A stretch of DNA of 64,000 bases from Triticum aestivum (GCF_018294505.1 NC_057797.1:123323116-123387115), one strand, 5' to 3'. Shown: positions 36,001 through 47,600, numbered from the stretch's first letter. Notes: generated by a model from the sequence alone, not told the origin. Numbers and translations: made by a program.

Positions 36001-36629
36001 AATGCCCTAGGTCTTCGTGAGCAAGCGAGTTGGATGCACACCCACTAGTTTCTTTTGTTGAGCTTTCATACACTTATAGCTCTAGTGCATCTGTTGCATG
36101 GCAATCCCTACTCACTCACATTGATATCTATTGATGGGCATCTCCATAGCCCGTTGATACGCCTAGTTGATGTGAGACTATCTTCTCCCTTTTTGTCTTC
36201 CCCACAACCACCATTCTATTCCACCTATAGCGCTATGTCCATGGCTCACGCTCATGTATTGCGTGAAGATTGAAAAAGTTCGAGAACATTAAAAGTATGA
36301 AACAATTGCTTGGCTTGTCATCGGGGTTGTGCATGATTTAAATATTTTGTGTGGTGAAGATAGAGCATAGCCAGACTATATGATTTTGTAGGGATAGCTT
36401 TCTTTGGCCATGTTATTTTGAGAAGACATAATTGCTTAGTTAGTATGCTTGAAGTATTATTATTTTTATGTCAATATGAACTTTTGTCTTGAATCTTATG
36501 GATCTGAATATTCATACCACAATTAGGAAGAATCACATTGAAATTATGCCAACTAGCATTCCACATCAAAAATTATCTTTTTATCATTTACCTACTCGAG
36601 GACGAGCAGGAATTAAGCTTGGGGACGCT
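33034..36629 (+). repeat. Element D noncoding 3' region
   Basis: It starts with the block also found after gag in C, including hairpin TTGGG-AGGCAA-CCCAA at 33085-33100. Four GGGGATGCC-type hairpins follow at 33701-33726, 33760-33783, 34438-34463 and 34497-34519, mostly preceded by 'taagcttg' or 'caagcttg'. It ends at the polypurine tract 'ggaattaagcttggggacgc' before the 3' LTR. It is an inverted copy of 24416-27237, about 0.8 kb longer. No protein-coding frame. Confidence 0.75.
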
Positions 36630-38281
36630 TGATACGTTTCCAACGTATCTATAATTTTTGATTGCTCCATGCTATATTATCTACTATTTTGGGCAATATT
36701 GGGCTTTATTTTCCACTTTTATATTATTTTTTGGACTAACCTATTAACCGGAGGCCCAGCCCAGATTTGTTGTTTTATGCCTATTTCAGTGTTTCGAAGA
36801 AAAGGAATATCAAACGAAGTCGAAACGGAACGAAATCAACTGGAGAAGTTATTTTTGGAAGGAAAGCAACCCAGGGAACTTGGAGTGCACGTCAGGGGAG
36901 ACACGGGCTGCCCACGAGGGTGGGGGGCGCGCCCTTGCCTCATGGGGCCCCCGTGGCTCCTCCGATGTACTTCCTGCACCCATATATATCGTCATACCCT
37001 AAAACTTCCAGAACAGAGATTAGATCGAGAGTTCCGCAGCCAGAAGCCTACGTAGCCACCGAAAACCAATCTAGACCCATTCCGGCACCCTGCCGGAGGG
37101 GGCAATCCCTCTCCGGTGTCCATCTTCATCATCCCGGCGCTCTCCATGACGAGGAGGGAGTAGTTCTCCCTAGGGGCTGAGGGTATGTACCAATAGCTAT
37201 GTGTTTGATCTCTCTCTCTCTCTCTCTCTCGTGTTCTTGATTTGGCACGATCTTGATGTATCGTGAGCTTTGCTATTATAGTTGGATCCTATGTTTCTCC
37301 TCCCCTCTACTCTATTGTAATGAATCGAGTTTCCCCTTTGAAGTTATCTTATCGGATTGAGTCTTTAAAGATTTGAGAACACTTGATGTATGTCTTGCCA
37401 TGGATATCTGTGGTGACAATGGGATATCACGTGATTCACTCGATGTATGTTTTGGTGATCAACTTGCGGGTTCCGCCCATGAACCTATGCATAGGGGTTG
37501 GCACATGTTCTCGTCGTGATTCTCCGGTAGAAACTTTGGGGCACTCTTTGAGGTTCTATGTGTTGGTTGAATAGATGAATCTAAGATTGTGTGACGCATA
37601 TCGTATAATCATACCCACGGATACTTGAGGTGACATTGGAGTATCTAGGTGACATTAGGGTTTTGGTTGATTTGTGTCTTAAGGTGTTATTCTAGTACGA
37701 ACTCTAGGGCTGTTTGTGACACCTATAGGAATAGCCCAACAGATTGATTGGAAAGAATAACTTTGAGGTGGTTTCATACCCTACCATAATCTCTTCGTTC
37801 GTTCTCCGCTATTAGTGACTTTGGAGTGACTCTTTGTTGCATGTTGAGGGATAGTTTTATGATCCAATTATGTTAGTATTGTTGAGAGGACTTACACTAG
37901 TGAAAGTATGAACCCTAGACCTTATTTATCATCATTGCAATACCGTTTACACTCACTTTTATCATTAGTTACCTTGCTTTTTTTATAATTTCAGATTACC
38001 AATACCTTTATCTACCGTCCATATTGCACTTGTATCACCATCTCTTCGCCGAACTAGTGCACCTATACAATTTACCATTGTATTGGGTGTGTTGGGGACA
38101 CAAGAGACTCTTTGTTATTTGGTTGCAGGGTTGTTTGAGAGAGACCATCTTCATCCTACGCCTCCTACGGATTGATAAACCTTAGGTCATCCACTTGAGG
38201 GAAATTTGCTACTGTCCTACAAACCTCTGCACTTGGAGGCCCAACAACGTCTACAAGAAGAAGGTTGTGTAGTAGACATCA
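36630..38281 (+). repeat. Element D 3' LTR
   Basis: 1652 bp, very similar to the 5' LTR; the differences are mainly transitions, a longer CT run (37210-37229) and a missing 'cacccccctagggcgcgccc'-like segment around 36935. High identity suggests a recent insertion compared with B and the CACTA. Confidence 0.88.
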
Positions 38282-39058
38282 ATAAGCAATCATACATAAA
38301 AGAATTCATAGAAGATTCAAATATTATTCATAGATAGACTTGATCATAAACCCACAATTCATCGGTCTCAACAAACACACCGCAAAAAGAAGATTACATT
38401 GAATAGATCTCCACAAGAGAGGGGGAGAACATTGTATTGAGATCCAACAAGAGAGAAGAAGCCATCTAACTACTAACTATGGACCCGTAGGTCTGAAGTA
38501 AACTACTCACACTTCATCGGAGAGGGTGTGGTATTAATGTAGAAGCCCTCCCGATCGATGCCCCTCCGACGGAGCTCCGGAACAGGCCCCAAGATGGGAT
38601 CTCGTGGATACAGAAAGTTATGGCGGTGGAATTAGGTTTTTGGCTCCTGTTCTGATCGTTTGGGGGTATGTGGATATATATAGGAGGAAAAAGTACGTCG
38701 ATGGAGCAACAGGGGGCCCACGAGGGTGGAGGGCACGCCTGGGGGGGGGGGGGCAGGCGCGCCCCCCTACCTCGTGGCCTCCTGTTGATTGGCTTGACGT
38801 AGGGTCCAAGTCTCCTAAGTTGTATTCGGTGAGAAAATCACGTTCCTGAAGGTTTCATTCTGTTTGGACTCCGTTTGATATTCCTTTTCTTCGAAACCCT
38901 AAAATAGGCAAAAAAACAGCAATTCTAGGCTAGGCCTCCGGTTAATAGGTAGTCCCAAAAATAATATAAAAGTGGATAATAAAGACCAATAATGTCCAAA
39001 ACAGTAGATAATATAGCATGGAGCAATAAAAAATTATAGATACGTTGGAGGCGTATTA
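38282..39058 (-). repeat. Gypsy C 5' LTR, outer part
   Basis: It resumes the LTR after D with ATAAG and runs to 39058, where the minus strand starts TAATACGCCTCCAACG (TGATACGTCTCC in the relatives). The first base pair of the terminal TG is mutated to TA. Confidence 0.88.
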
Positions 39059-39063
39059 TACTT

Positions 39064-39883
39064 CCATATGCTCGTCCCTTGGTTCGTACACCTTGTTGGA
39101 GAAGTTGATGAGGAGTTGCGAGTCACCCTTGATGGTGAGACGCTTCACCCCCAAGGCTACAGCAACTTTGAGGCCAGCGATCAACCCCTCGTACTCCGTG
39201 ATGTTGTTGGAGACCTTCTCACCTCGCTGGAAGCAGAGCTGCACGGCGTAATATAGCTTGTCTTGGGTGGGCGAGATGAGCACAGCGCCAGCCCCTGCGC
39301 CTTGTCATGCAAAAGCGCCATCGAAGTACATGACCCAGCCATCTGGTGCTTCATTTCCCGGCGAGAGGGATTGGCTTTCGCCTGCTTCGGGCTCCGGAGC
39401 GTCGGTCCATTCCACAACAAAGTCAGCAAGCGCAGCTCCCTTGATAACCTTGGTCGTGCTGAACTCCAACTGAAATGCTTGTAGTTCAATGTTCCATTCA
39501 CCGACTCTCTGCGCAGCATTGGGGCTCTGGAGCACCCTCTCTTGAGGGTAGGCTGAGACGACCTTAATTGGGTGGCCTTGGAAATAATGGCGCAGCTTGC
39601 GTGAGGCCACCAGGAGCGTGAGCAAGAGCTTTTGCGGCTTTGGGTACCGTGCCCTCACGTCCCGTAGCACGGTTCTTACAAAGTATATTGGGTGCTCGAC
39701 GAGGGCGGGAGCGTCAATGGAACCTGTGTCCTCCGGAGGTTGTGGGGGGACCTCAGGAGCCTGGTCGCCCATCTGGGCCTCCGTGGGCCCTTGAACGCCG
39801 TCTTGTGGGGTGTGACGGTCTATGGGCATCGTCTTGGCCTTAGCGGCGCCGTCTTGTGACTGCACCGTTTCAGCTAGGGACAC
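39064..39883 (-). pseudogene. Gypsy B RNase H, N-terminal part
   Basis: The minus frame has the connection region (VEHPIYFVRTVL, LRHYFQGHPIKVVS) and then the RNase H start WVMYFDGAFA with the first catalytic Asp. An in-frame TGA at 39305 interrupts it. QGAGAGAVLIS, NNITEYEGLIAGL (catalytic Glu) and IKGDSQLLI (catalytic Asp) follow. It is cut at 39064 by element C and continues at 22818. The order after RT and the sequence fit the archaeal-type RNase H fold annotated in plant Gypsy and Copia elements. Confidence 0.85.
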
Positions 39884-39892
39884 GGTATTGTG

Positions 39893-40795
39893 CTATGGGT
39901 TCTTGGCCTGACGCTCCCCCCGAATCGCCACCAACGCCGCACTGGCGGAGTGAGGCGTAGCGTCCAGATAGACCACTAGAGGCTCGAGGGGGCGAGGTGC
40001 CACCATCACCGGTGGGCTGGTTAGGTATCTCTTGAGGTCTTGAAACGCCAGATCTGCCTCTGGGTTCCATTCAAACGTGCCTTTCTTCTTCATTAGCTTG
40101 AAGAACAGCAGAGCGCGCTCCCCCAGCTTGGAGATGAAGCGCCCCAGCGAGGTCATGCGGCCTGCAAGTTTCTGCATTTTCTTGAGGGTTTTTGGTGGGC
40201 TCATGTCCTCTATTGCCTTGACCTTCTTGGGGTTAGCCTCGATCCCTCTGTGAGAAACAAGGAAACCAAGTAGCTTGCTGGAGGGAACACCGAACACGCA
40301 CTTCTCCGGGTTGAGCCGCAAATCCACTTGGCGCGGGCTAGCGAAGGTCTCCTCTAGGTCCTGAATCAGGGTTCTCGCCTCCCGGGATTTTACCACGATG
40401 TATTCGACGTAGGCTTCGACGTTTCTGCCGAGCTGCTGACCCAGGGCGATGTGCATCAGCCGCTGGACGGTCTCCCCAGCGTTGCGCAGTCCGAACGGCA
40501 TGCAGGTGTAGCAGTACACCCCACACGGGGTCAGGAAGGCGGTCTTCTCCACATCCTCCACTGCCATCTTGATCTGGTGATAGCTCGAGAACGCGTCCAG
40601 GAAGCACAGTAGGTCGCACTCGGCGGTGGAGTCGACGATCTGGTCAATACGCGGAAGCGGGAATGGGTCTTGGGGACAAGACTTGATGAGGTTGGTGAAG
40701 TCGACACACATGTGTTCCTTCCCGCCTTTCTTCGGCACGACGACGGGATTTGCCAGCCACTCCGGGCACCGGACCTCATGAATGACACCTGCCAC
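39893..40795 (-). pseudogene. Gypsy B reverse transcriptase, active site altered
   Basis: A 300-codon minus frame with the ordered RT motifs: VVVPKKGGKEHMCVDF, FPLPRIDQIVD, LCFLDAFSSYHQIKM (first catalytic Asp, residue 67), TCMPFGLRNAG, then AYVEYIVVKS at residues 128-137 where plant Gypsy RTs have Y-V/I-D-D. Both Asp of that pair are replaced (Glu131, Tyr132), so it should be inactive. LNPEKCVFGV and LLGFLVSHRGIE follow, then the thumb. It is otherwise the most intact pol segment in the window. Confidence 0.9.
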
Positions 40796-40905
40796 CTACA
40801 GCTTGCGAGTTTCCTGGACGATGAAGGACTGCTTCTCCATGGACTATCGCCGCGCCTTCTGCTTCACAGGGCACACATTGGGGCACACCCTTTAGTGATG
40901 CTCGA

Positions 40906-41660
40906 TTACCCCCTTAGGACCCCTACTAGCTGCTTGGGTTCCCAGGCGAATACCTCCTTGTTTGCGCGCAAGAACTTCACCAATGCCTCCTCTTGACTTG
41001 GGTCGAGGCCGGCGCCTATGGTGAAGGTGGCCCCCGAAGATCCATCTTCCTCAACCGACACTTGCTTCGTTTCGGCCCGGTCTTGAGTGAATAGCTGCTT
41101 CTTCTTTGCCGGCGCGCCCTCCTTAGTCCCCGGGGTGGCTTTGCCGGCCGGGCGCCCTGCCGTTGTGGCCCTGAAAGTAAGCTTGAGGGCCGCCAGAGCT
41201 TCCTTGGTGTCTCCAGCCACCATGAGGACGCCGCTGCTGCCCGACATCTTCATGAGGATGTAGGCCGGATTGGTCGCTGCCATGAACTGAGCCAAAGCAG
41301 GGTGCCCGAGGATGGCGTTGTACAGGAGGCCGATGCGGTCGATGTCGAAGTCGATGAGCTCGGTGTGGTAGTTGTCCCGGGTACCAAAGGTGACCAAGAG
41401 GTGTATCTACCCCAAGGGGCTGGTGCACCCGCTGCCGACTCCTGAGAAAGGCTTGGTGGGGCGGAGCCGTCCGTACAGCACGTGAAGCAAGCCGAAATCT
41501 TCCATGGAAAGCACGTTGAGGCCTGCTCTACCGTCGATGAGGGTCTTGGTCATGGCAACGTTGCAGATGGTGGGCGTGCAGAGCATTGGGAGTGCACCCG
41601 AGCCGGCCGTGGTAGTGGGGTGATCCCTTGAGTTGAAGGTGAGGTCGGCTTTGGGTGCCG
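40906..41660 (-). pseudogene. Gypsy B protease and RT-proximal region
   Basis: In one minus frame (about 41600-41400) is TLIDGRAGLNVLSMEDFG, a retropepsin-type site with D-G-R. After a frame change near 41400 the domain continues (YNAILGHPALAQFM, HIS-less flap region) and a spacer leads to GLDPSQEEALVKFLRANKEV, the usual segment before RT. A stop and frame change separate this from the RT frame. Confidence 0.75.
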
Positions 41661-42189
41661 CCCATCCTGGAGGGGATCCCCGCTACGCAGAGGCGACGCC
41701 GATCTGGAGGAAGAACTGCTTGGTGTGGAGGTCCGAGGGCGGCGCTCGCGAGCCGCCGAGGAGGGCCGCGACGGCGATAGGCGCAGGTGCCATGAAGCGT
41801 GCGATGAAAAGGCCGCGTAACTCCTCCCAAGAGGCTACAGAAGATCCCGGTAGGTTGAGCAGCCAAGCCCGCGGCACGCTAGCGAGGGCCATGGGGAACC
41901 AGTTGGCCATGACCTTGTCGTCGCCCCCAGCTTCCAAGACGGCCTCCTTGTATGCCGGTAGGAAGGTCAACGTATCTGCCGCGCCGTCGTAGTGGGGCGG
42001 CATCTCCGGCTTGAACTTGTGCGACCACTGCACGTGCCGCGGGGCGAGGGTGAAGGCCCTGAGCCCCTGGTACCGCCGGGGTCGCTCGCTGATCCAGTCG
42101 GAGGAGCCGCGCTGGCCATGGGGACCGATCGGAGAGGCGGAGCTGACGGAAGGACGGAACCTCGGCGCACCCCTACCTGGCGTGCCAAA
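41661..42189 (-). pseudogene. Gypsy B gag, internally truncated
   Basis: The minus frame runs from the PBS and holds the capsid motif region MANWFPMALASVPRAWLLNL and WEELRGLFIARF. Only about 170 codons remain between PBS and protease. The usual N-terminal segment and the zinc-knuckle part are missing, so a deletion has removed most of gag. Confidence 0.72.
42170..42188 (-). promoter_or_regulatory. Gypsy B primer-binding site
   Basis: Minus strand TTGGCACGCCAGGTAGGGG, one base after the LTR end CCGACA. Position and spacing fit a PBS; the tRNA is not identified. Confidence 0.65.
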
Positions 42190-42769
42190 TGTCGGACTAT
42201 GGGTTCCGGCAAACCCTTGAGGTTCAAACACTGGGGTGCGCACGAAGATCTCTCTCCCCTAGCTCACGCTCTCGCAACGGTCTCACAGTCTGGTTTGCTG
42301 AACCCAAAGAACAAGGGACATAAGAGTTTATACTGGTTCGGGCCACCGTTGTGCTGTAATACCCTACTCCAATGTGGTGTGGTGGATTGCCTTGTAGGCT
42401 GGGATGAACAAGTACAAGGGAAGAACAACCTCCTGAGGAGAGGTGTTCTTGAGCTCGATGAGCTTGTGTGGTTGGGGATGATCTGAATGATCCGTCTCTA
42501 GATGAGCCTCCCGTCTCTCGATGAGCCGCCCCGGCTACGGTGGTGGTTAGCCCGATTTATAGAGGCCCGGGTCCTCTCCCCAAATATTAGGCGAGAAGGG
42601 ATCCCACAACGGCCAATTCAAAGGGGGACACCGAGTACAAGTTATCCTGACAAAAGGTGGTCTTCGCCTACCAAAGGCTCTGGTGGTGACACCGTCGTGG
42701 GCTCCATGGTGACCTCTGTCTCGCTGTCCTGCTAGTCTTGGTCTCGTTGCACTAATATAGAAACCTTTG
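42190..42769 (-). repeat. Gypsy B 5' LTR, inner part
   Basis: It matches 18347-18928 of the 3' LTR. It stops at CTTTG (42765-42769), the TSD of Copia E, and resumes at 51999. The frames 41992-42486 and 42547-42780 are LTR sequence. Confidence 0.9.
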
Positions 42770-44458
42770 TGAAAGTGCAACTATCCCTGGGTGGTTTTGG
42801 TAATTCCTAACAACATATAGCTCATTAAGCTAACATTATTCCAAGATAAATATTTCAGGAAAAGCTCAATGAATGGCATGGCATGGATGAGGAAAGTGGA
42901 TCCCTCAAAATTCTAAGGACAAAAAGTTTGGCTCAAGCTTGAAGCTCAAGACTCTACATTTTATATTTTAGTGATCCAAGATCACATTGAGTCTATAGGG
43001 AAAGCTAATACTATCAAGGAGGGATGAGGTGTTGCTTAATGGCTTGCTTGCTCAAAATGCTTAGTGATATGCTCCAAAATCCTCAACTACCTTCCCACAT
43101 CCACATGTGACCTAAACCAAAAGTCAAACTCAGCCCCACCGATCCTTTCTATCCGGCGCCACCGAGTTTCAAATGTCATAGCCACTGCCACAAACCCTAG
43201 GCAAATCGGTCTCACCGATAGGGATCTCGGTCTCACCGAGATGGGATTGTAATCTCTCTGTTTCCCTTCGTAACGTTTCGGTCTTACCGAGATGAGCGAT
43301 CGGTCCCACCGAGATTGCAATGTAAACTCTCTGTTTCCCTTTTGTAACACTTCGGTCTCACCGAGATGAGCGAATCGGTCCCACCGAGTTTACCTGACCA
43401 ACTCTCTGGTTAGCTTATTACCAAAATCGGTCCCACCGAGTTTGTGTAATCGGTCACACCGAGATTACGTTATGCCCTAACCCTAACCATATCGGTCCTA
43501 CCGAGTTGCATCTCAGTCCCACCGAAAATCCTAATGGTCACTAGGTTTGCTGAATCGGTCCGACCGAGTTTAACCATTCGGTCCCACCTAGTTTGGAAAT
43601 TTGTGTGTAACGGTTAGATTTTGTGTGGAGGCTATATATACCCCTCCACCCACTCTTCATTTGTGGAGAGAGCCATCGGAACATACCTACACTTCCAATA
43701 CACATTTTCTGAGAGAGAACCACCTACACTTGTGTTGAGGTCAAGATATTCCATTCCAACCATATGAATCTTGATCTCTAGCCTTTCCCAAGTTTCTTTC
43801 CACTCAAATCTTCTTTCCACCAAATCGAAATCCTGTGTGAGAGAGAGTTGAGTGTTGGGGAGACTATCATTTGAAGCACAAGAGCAAGGAGTTCATCATC
43901 AACACACCATTTGTTACTTCTTGGAGAGTGGTGTCTCCTAGATTGGCTAGGTGTCACTTGGGAGCCTCCGACAAGATTGTGGAGTTGAACCAAGGAGTTT
44001 GTAAGGGCAAGGAGATCGCCTACTTCGTGAAGATCTACCGCTAGTGAGGCAAGTCCTTCGTGGGCGACGACCGTGATGGAATAGACAAGGTTGCTTCTTT
44101 GTGGACCCTTCATGGGTGGAGCCCTCCGTGGACTCGCGCAACCGTTACCCTCCGTGGGTTGAAGTCTCCATCAACGTGGATGTACGATAGCACCACCTAT
44201 CAGAACCACGACAAAAACATCCATGTCTCCAATTGCGTTTGAATCCTCCAAACCCTTCCCTTTACATTCTTGCAAGTTGCATGCTTTACTTTCCGCTGCT
44301 CATATACTCTTTTGCATGCTTTCTTGAATTGTGTGGAGATTGCTTGACTTGTGCTAAGATAGCTAAAATCTGCCAAGAACTAAAATTGGGAAAAGGCTAG
44401 ATTTTTATTTGGTCAAGTAGTCTAATCACCCCCCTCTAGACATACTTTCGATCCTACA
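42770..44458 (+). repeat. Copia E 5' LTR
   Basis: 1689 bp. A TATATATA box at 43633-43640 is followed by a leader. Upstream of it, 43195-43600 holds about a dozen copies of the 13-bp dyad TCGGT-CNC-ACCGA. The ORFs 43541-44242 on both strands recur in the 3' LTR and are not genes. Confidence 0.92.
43120..43600. repeat. Cluster of TCGGT-NNN-ACCGA dyads (5' LTR)
   Basis: At least eleven near-perfect inverted repeats such as TCGGTCTCACCGA and TCGGTCCCACCGA, spaced about 20-50 bp, most followed by G and then TTT or AT. They lie directly upstream of the LTR TATA box, the place for enhancer or repressor sites. Matching clusters are at 47600-48360 and 50660-51140. Confidence 0.85.
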
Positions 44459-44460
44459 AG

Positions 44461-44472
44461 TGGTATCAGAGC
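44461..44472 (+). promoter_or_regulatory. Copia E primer-binding site
   Basis: TGGTATCAGAGC, two bases after the LTR end; this is the complement of the initiator tRNA-Met 3' end used by plant Copia elements. Confidence 0.92.
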
Positions 44473-44543
44473 TTTGGTCTCCATTTGCTTTGATTTCCAT
44501 AGCTTTTGGTGATCATAGCCTTGGTTTCACAACCTACGAGAGT

Positions 44544-46726
44544 ATGGCGTCTAGCGAGGGAAATTATCACTGTAGAGGTCCTTACTTTCATGGCACTAAT
44601 TTTGCTAGTTGGAAGCATAAGATGAAAATGCATATTCTTGGACATAACCCCGCCGTTTGGGCTATTGTGTGTATTGGCTTGCAAGGTGAATTCTTTGATG
44701 GGAAAGAACCGAACCGTGAAGCTACCGCGGAAGAGTTCAAGATGCTGCAATACAACGCTCAAGCTTGTGATATCCTCTTCAACGGATTGTGCCCCGAAGA
44801 ATTCAACAAAATCAGCCGTCTTGAGAATGCAAAGGAAATTTGGGATACTTTGATTGATATGCACGAAGGTACCGACTCCATCAAGGAATCCAAATTGGAT
44901 GTGCTTCAAAGTCAACTTGACAAGTTCAAAATGAAGGATGGTGAAGGTGTCGCTGAAATGTACTCTAGGCTTGCTCTTATCACAAATGAGATTGCCGGCT
45001 TAGGGAGTGAAGAGATGACCGATAGATTCATCATCAAGAAGATCCTAATAGCCTTGGATGGAAAATATGATACCGTGTGCACATTGATCCAAATGATGCC
45101 CAATTACAAAGATCTCAAGCCAACGGAAGTCATCGGAGGAATTGTTGCTCATGAGATGTCACTCAAGGATAAAGAGGAACTTCACAACAAATCAAGTGGT
45201 GCTTACAAAGCCTCATGTGAAGCTCCCACATCATCGAGTGAGAAACAAACCTTCAATGAAGAATTGAGCTTAATGGTGAAGAACTTCAACAAGTTCTACA
45301 AGAGTAGAAGCAAAGAGAGAAGCTCCAAGTCAAGGTCCTACAATGACAAAAGATCTTCTAGTCGAGAGCGAAATTGCTACAATTGTGGAAGGCCCAGACA
45401 CTATTCCAATGAGTGTACGCCCCCCTACAAGAGAAGAGAAGATTCTCCCAAGAGAAGAAGTAGAAGGGAAGAATCACCATCTAGAGAAAGAAGGAGTAGA
45501 GATGATCGTTATGAACGAAGACCCTCATAGAGAAGCAAGGATTCGGAAAGAAAGGACAAGTCATCAAGGAGCTACACAAAACGAAGACATCAAGCTCATG
45601 TTGGTGAATGGGTATCCGACTCCGACTCCGACAACCACTCCGAGAGAAGCTATCACTCCGACTCTGAATATACTCAAGATGAAGGTGTTGCCGGTCTAGC
45701 ACTTGTGACAACCAACTCCTACGACATATTTGACTCACCAAATGAAGGAGTTGGAACATGCTTCATGGCTAAAGGCCCAAAGGTATCACACCCCGAGTAT
45801 GTTGATTTCAATAGTGATGAAGATGACTTGTTAGGTGATGATGATTTACTTGTTGACAACTCTAGTGATGAATACTATGATGAAACATCAATTAATCATG
45901 CTAATCAAGATAAAACGAATGACAATGATAAGGAGAAGATTGAGTCTCTAACTAAGAACTAAACACTCTTCAGTTAGCTCATGAAACTATCTTAGGAGAT
46001 CATCGAGAACTTTTAAGGACTCATGAGAAATTACGCTTTGAAAAGCTCAACCTTGAGCAAGAGCATGAGTTCTTAAAAGCAATCAATGATGATCTTCGTA
46101 AGAAAAATTCTTCTTACATTGCCAAGCGTTTACTCTTATCCACTTACATGCCTCAAGTCAAGTCTAGTAACAAGAACAAGAAAGATTCTTCCTCTAGTAG
46201 TAACAATAATCATGCTAAATCCAATATTGTTACTTCTAGTAGTTCTCTTGATTCCACTAATGATTCTCTTAGCCAAGTTACACTTGAGCAAGAAAATAGC
46301 TTATTGAAGGGAATTATAGAGAAAGGTGTTTACAAGAGCCTTGCCAGAAGTAAGCAATTCGAGGAAATTGTACGCAAGCAGGGAAGGCACCAGAAGAATC
46401 AAGGTGTTGGTTTTGAACGAAAGTTCAATGCCAATGGAGTTGAGTGGGAAGAAGATCAATACCCCAAGATGAAGTTTGTTCCTCAACAAGAGAAGTATGA
46501 TCCTACTTCTCTCAAAGGGACACAAGCTCAAGATGATCTTCCACCACAAGACCACAAGCAAAAAGGCAAGGACAAGCTTCAAGAGGAAATTGATGCATTT
46601 GAAGAAGCTCCTAAGGCCTTGGTCAAGTGGGTTCTCAAGACTATTTCAAGTTCCACTTCATCAAGTACAACTACAACACTGAGGATTCCCATCAAGATGG
46701 TGTGGATCCCGAAGAAGAAGAACTAG
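44544..46726 (+). pseudogene. Copia E long gag-like protein with RS-rich zinc-knuckle region
   Basis: I choose ATG 44544 (MASSEGNYHCRGPYF); the frame upstream runs into the PBS. The capsid part has FASWKHKMKMHILGHNPAVW, AKEIWDTLIDMHEG and RLALITNEIAGLG, the UBN2-type gag of plant Copia. An Arg/Ser-rich stretch surrounds a CCHC knuckle, CYNCGRPRHYSNEC (CX2CX4HX4C), and continues as RSRREESPSRERRSRDD. A TAG at 45528 breaks the frame, which then continues unchanged (DSDSDNHSERSYHSDSEY) to 45962. A one-base shift near 45955 leads to a coiled coil and Ser/Asn-rich region ending at 46726. Full length would be about 725 residues, far longer than a simple gag. It binds RNA and forms particles by family analogy. 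Confidence 0.8.
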
Positions 46727-47600
46727 AGAGTTCTTGAGGGTGACTCCGCCAACATACTTCACTCTTATCATCTTGGCAAGAACAAGTGCAATCAACTTCC
46801 ACATCTTGCACTAGTTCAAGGAGTCACAAACCCTCTTGTTGGTAAGACAAGGGACAAGGAAACCTAAAAGCTTTCATAGACATCATCTTGTGTGTGCATC
46901 ACTTTATGTCTATGGATATCCTTGTTTGTTCCTTGTGGGACTAACCTGTGTAGGTATTGAAAGTGCAACTCACTCCAATGGATAGCTCCAAATGATCTAC
47001 ATCAACATTGAGCATCCACATCTTCAACATCTACATGAAGTCATCATCGACAAAACCCAAGGTTAGTTCATCGCTCTTAGGGGGGATCTCACATCTAGGG
47101 GGAGCTTTACTCTAAGAATTGAGCTAAAGCAACTCTAATGGTGTGAACACAACAAATGCTTTATGTAAAAGTGGTAACCCCACTTGTGCTTAAACGATGA
47201 GTATGACCTATGATCAAATGTTCTCATTTGACTCCTAAGTCAATATACTCATATATAGATGACCTAGTCATCGCCAATTGTTTGATAGATGTTAGAATTG
47301 GTTGTGCATGCTTTGCCACATATTTAAATTGCCATTTTATTGTGTGAGCATGTTGATTGCATATTTTACTCATTCGAGGACATCCACTTGTTGTTTTGAT
47401 TGATTGGTTTTATTTTCTTTTGCCAAGTGGATGGACAAGAATGCCTAAGAACCCTCTCTAGCTATCTATGCTTTTCTCGTCTCAAACTCTATTCATGCTA
47501 CATCACAAAATTTGATCAAGTCAGATTCGAACCACTCTGTGTGAGGAGCACTTGGAGTTCCTGATTCGTCATAGACTTAAACTTCCAAAACTTCTTTGTG
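46727..47600. other. Copia E noncoding region after gag
   Basis: No ORF of note. It includes 'aggggggatctcacatctag' and 'agggggagctttactctaag' (about 47080-47110), purine-rich tracts like the polypurine tract at 50292, which could act as extra plus-strand primers. Integrase and RT would lie here in a complete Copia element. Confidence 0.55.

Larger units (their letters stand above)
30355..38281 (+). mobile_element. Element D: Gypsy-related non-autonomous retrotransposon with one unknown ORF
   Basis: 7.9-kb plus-strand insertion in the 5' LTR of C, opposite in orientation. LTRs 30355-32021 (1667 bp) and 36630-38281 (1652 bp), TSDs ATAAC (30350-30354) and ATAAG (38282-38286). PBS for tRNA-Asp at 32032-32049. 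There is no gag, protease or pol; the only coding region is 32146-33033. The first 200-odd bases of its LTR, its PBS and its 3' noncoding region are shared with C, while most of the LTR differs. It looks like a derivative that uses the C-type replication signals but carries different cargo. Confidence 0.85.
22819..39058 (-). mobile_element. Gypsy C: non-autonomous gag-protease element
   Basis: Minus-strand LTR retrotransposon inserted in the RNase H gene of B (TSDs TACCT 22814-22818, TACTT 39059-39063). 3' LTR 22819-24415 (1597 bp); 5' LTR 29556-30354 plus 38282-39058, split by element D. The primer-binding site at 29527-29544 is complementary to a tRNA-Asp 3' end apart from one base. It encodes gag with a protease-like domain (29309-27238) and no RT, RNase H or integrase, followed by a 2.8-kb noncoding 3' region. 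Without D it is about 8.3 kb. The LTR start TGATACGTCTCCAACG is that of the very abundant Triticeae Gypsy group including Sabrina, WHAM and Fatima; I do not assign the family. Confidence 0.87.

Noticed and set aside
43120..43600. CRISPR-like array of short repeats
   Set aside because: Repeats are 13-bp dyads with irregular spacing in a plant retrotransposon LTR; no constant spacer length or cas genes.
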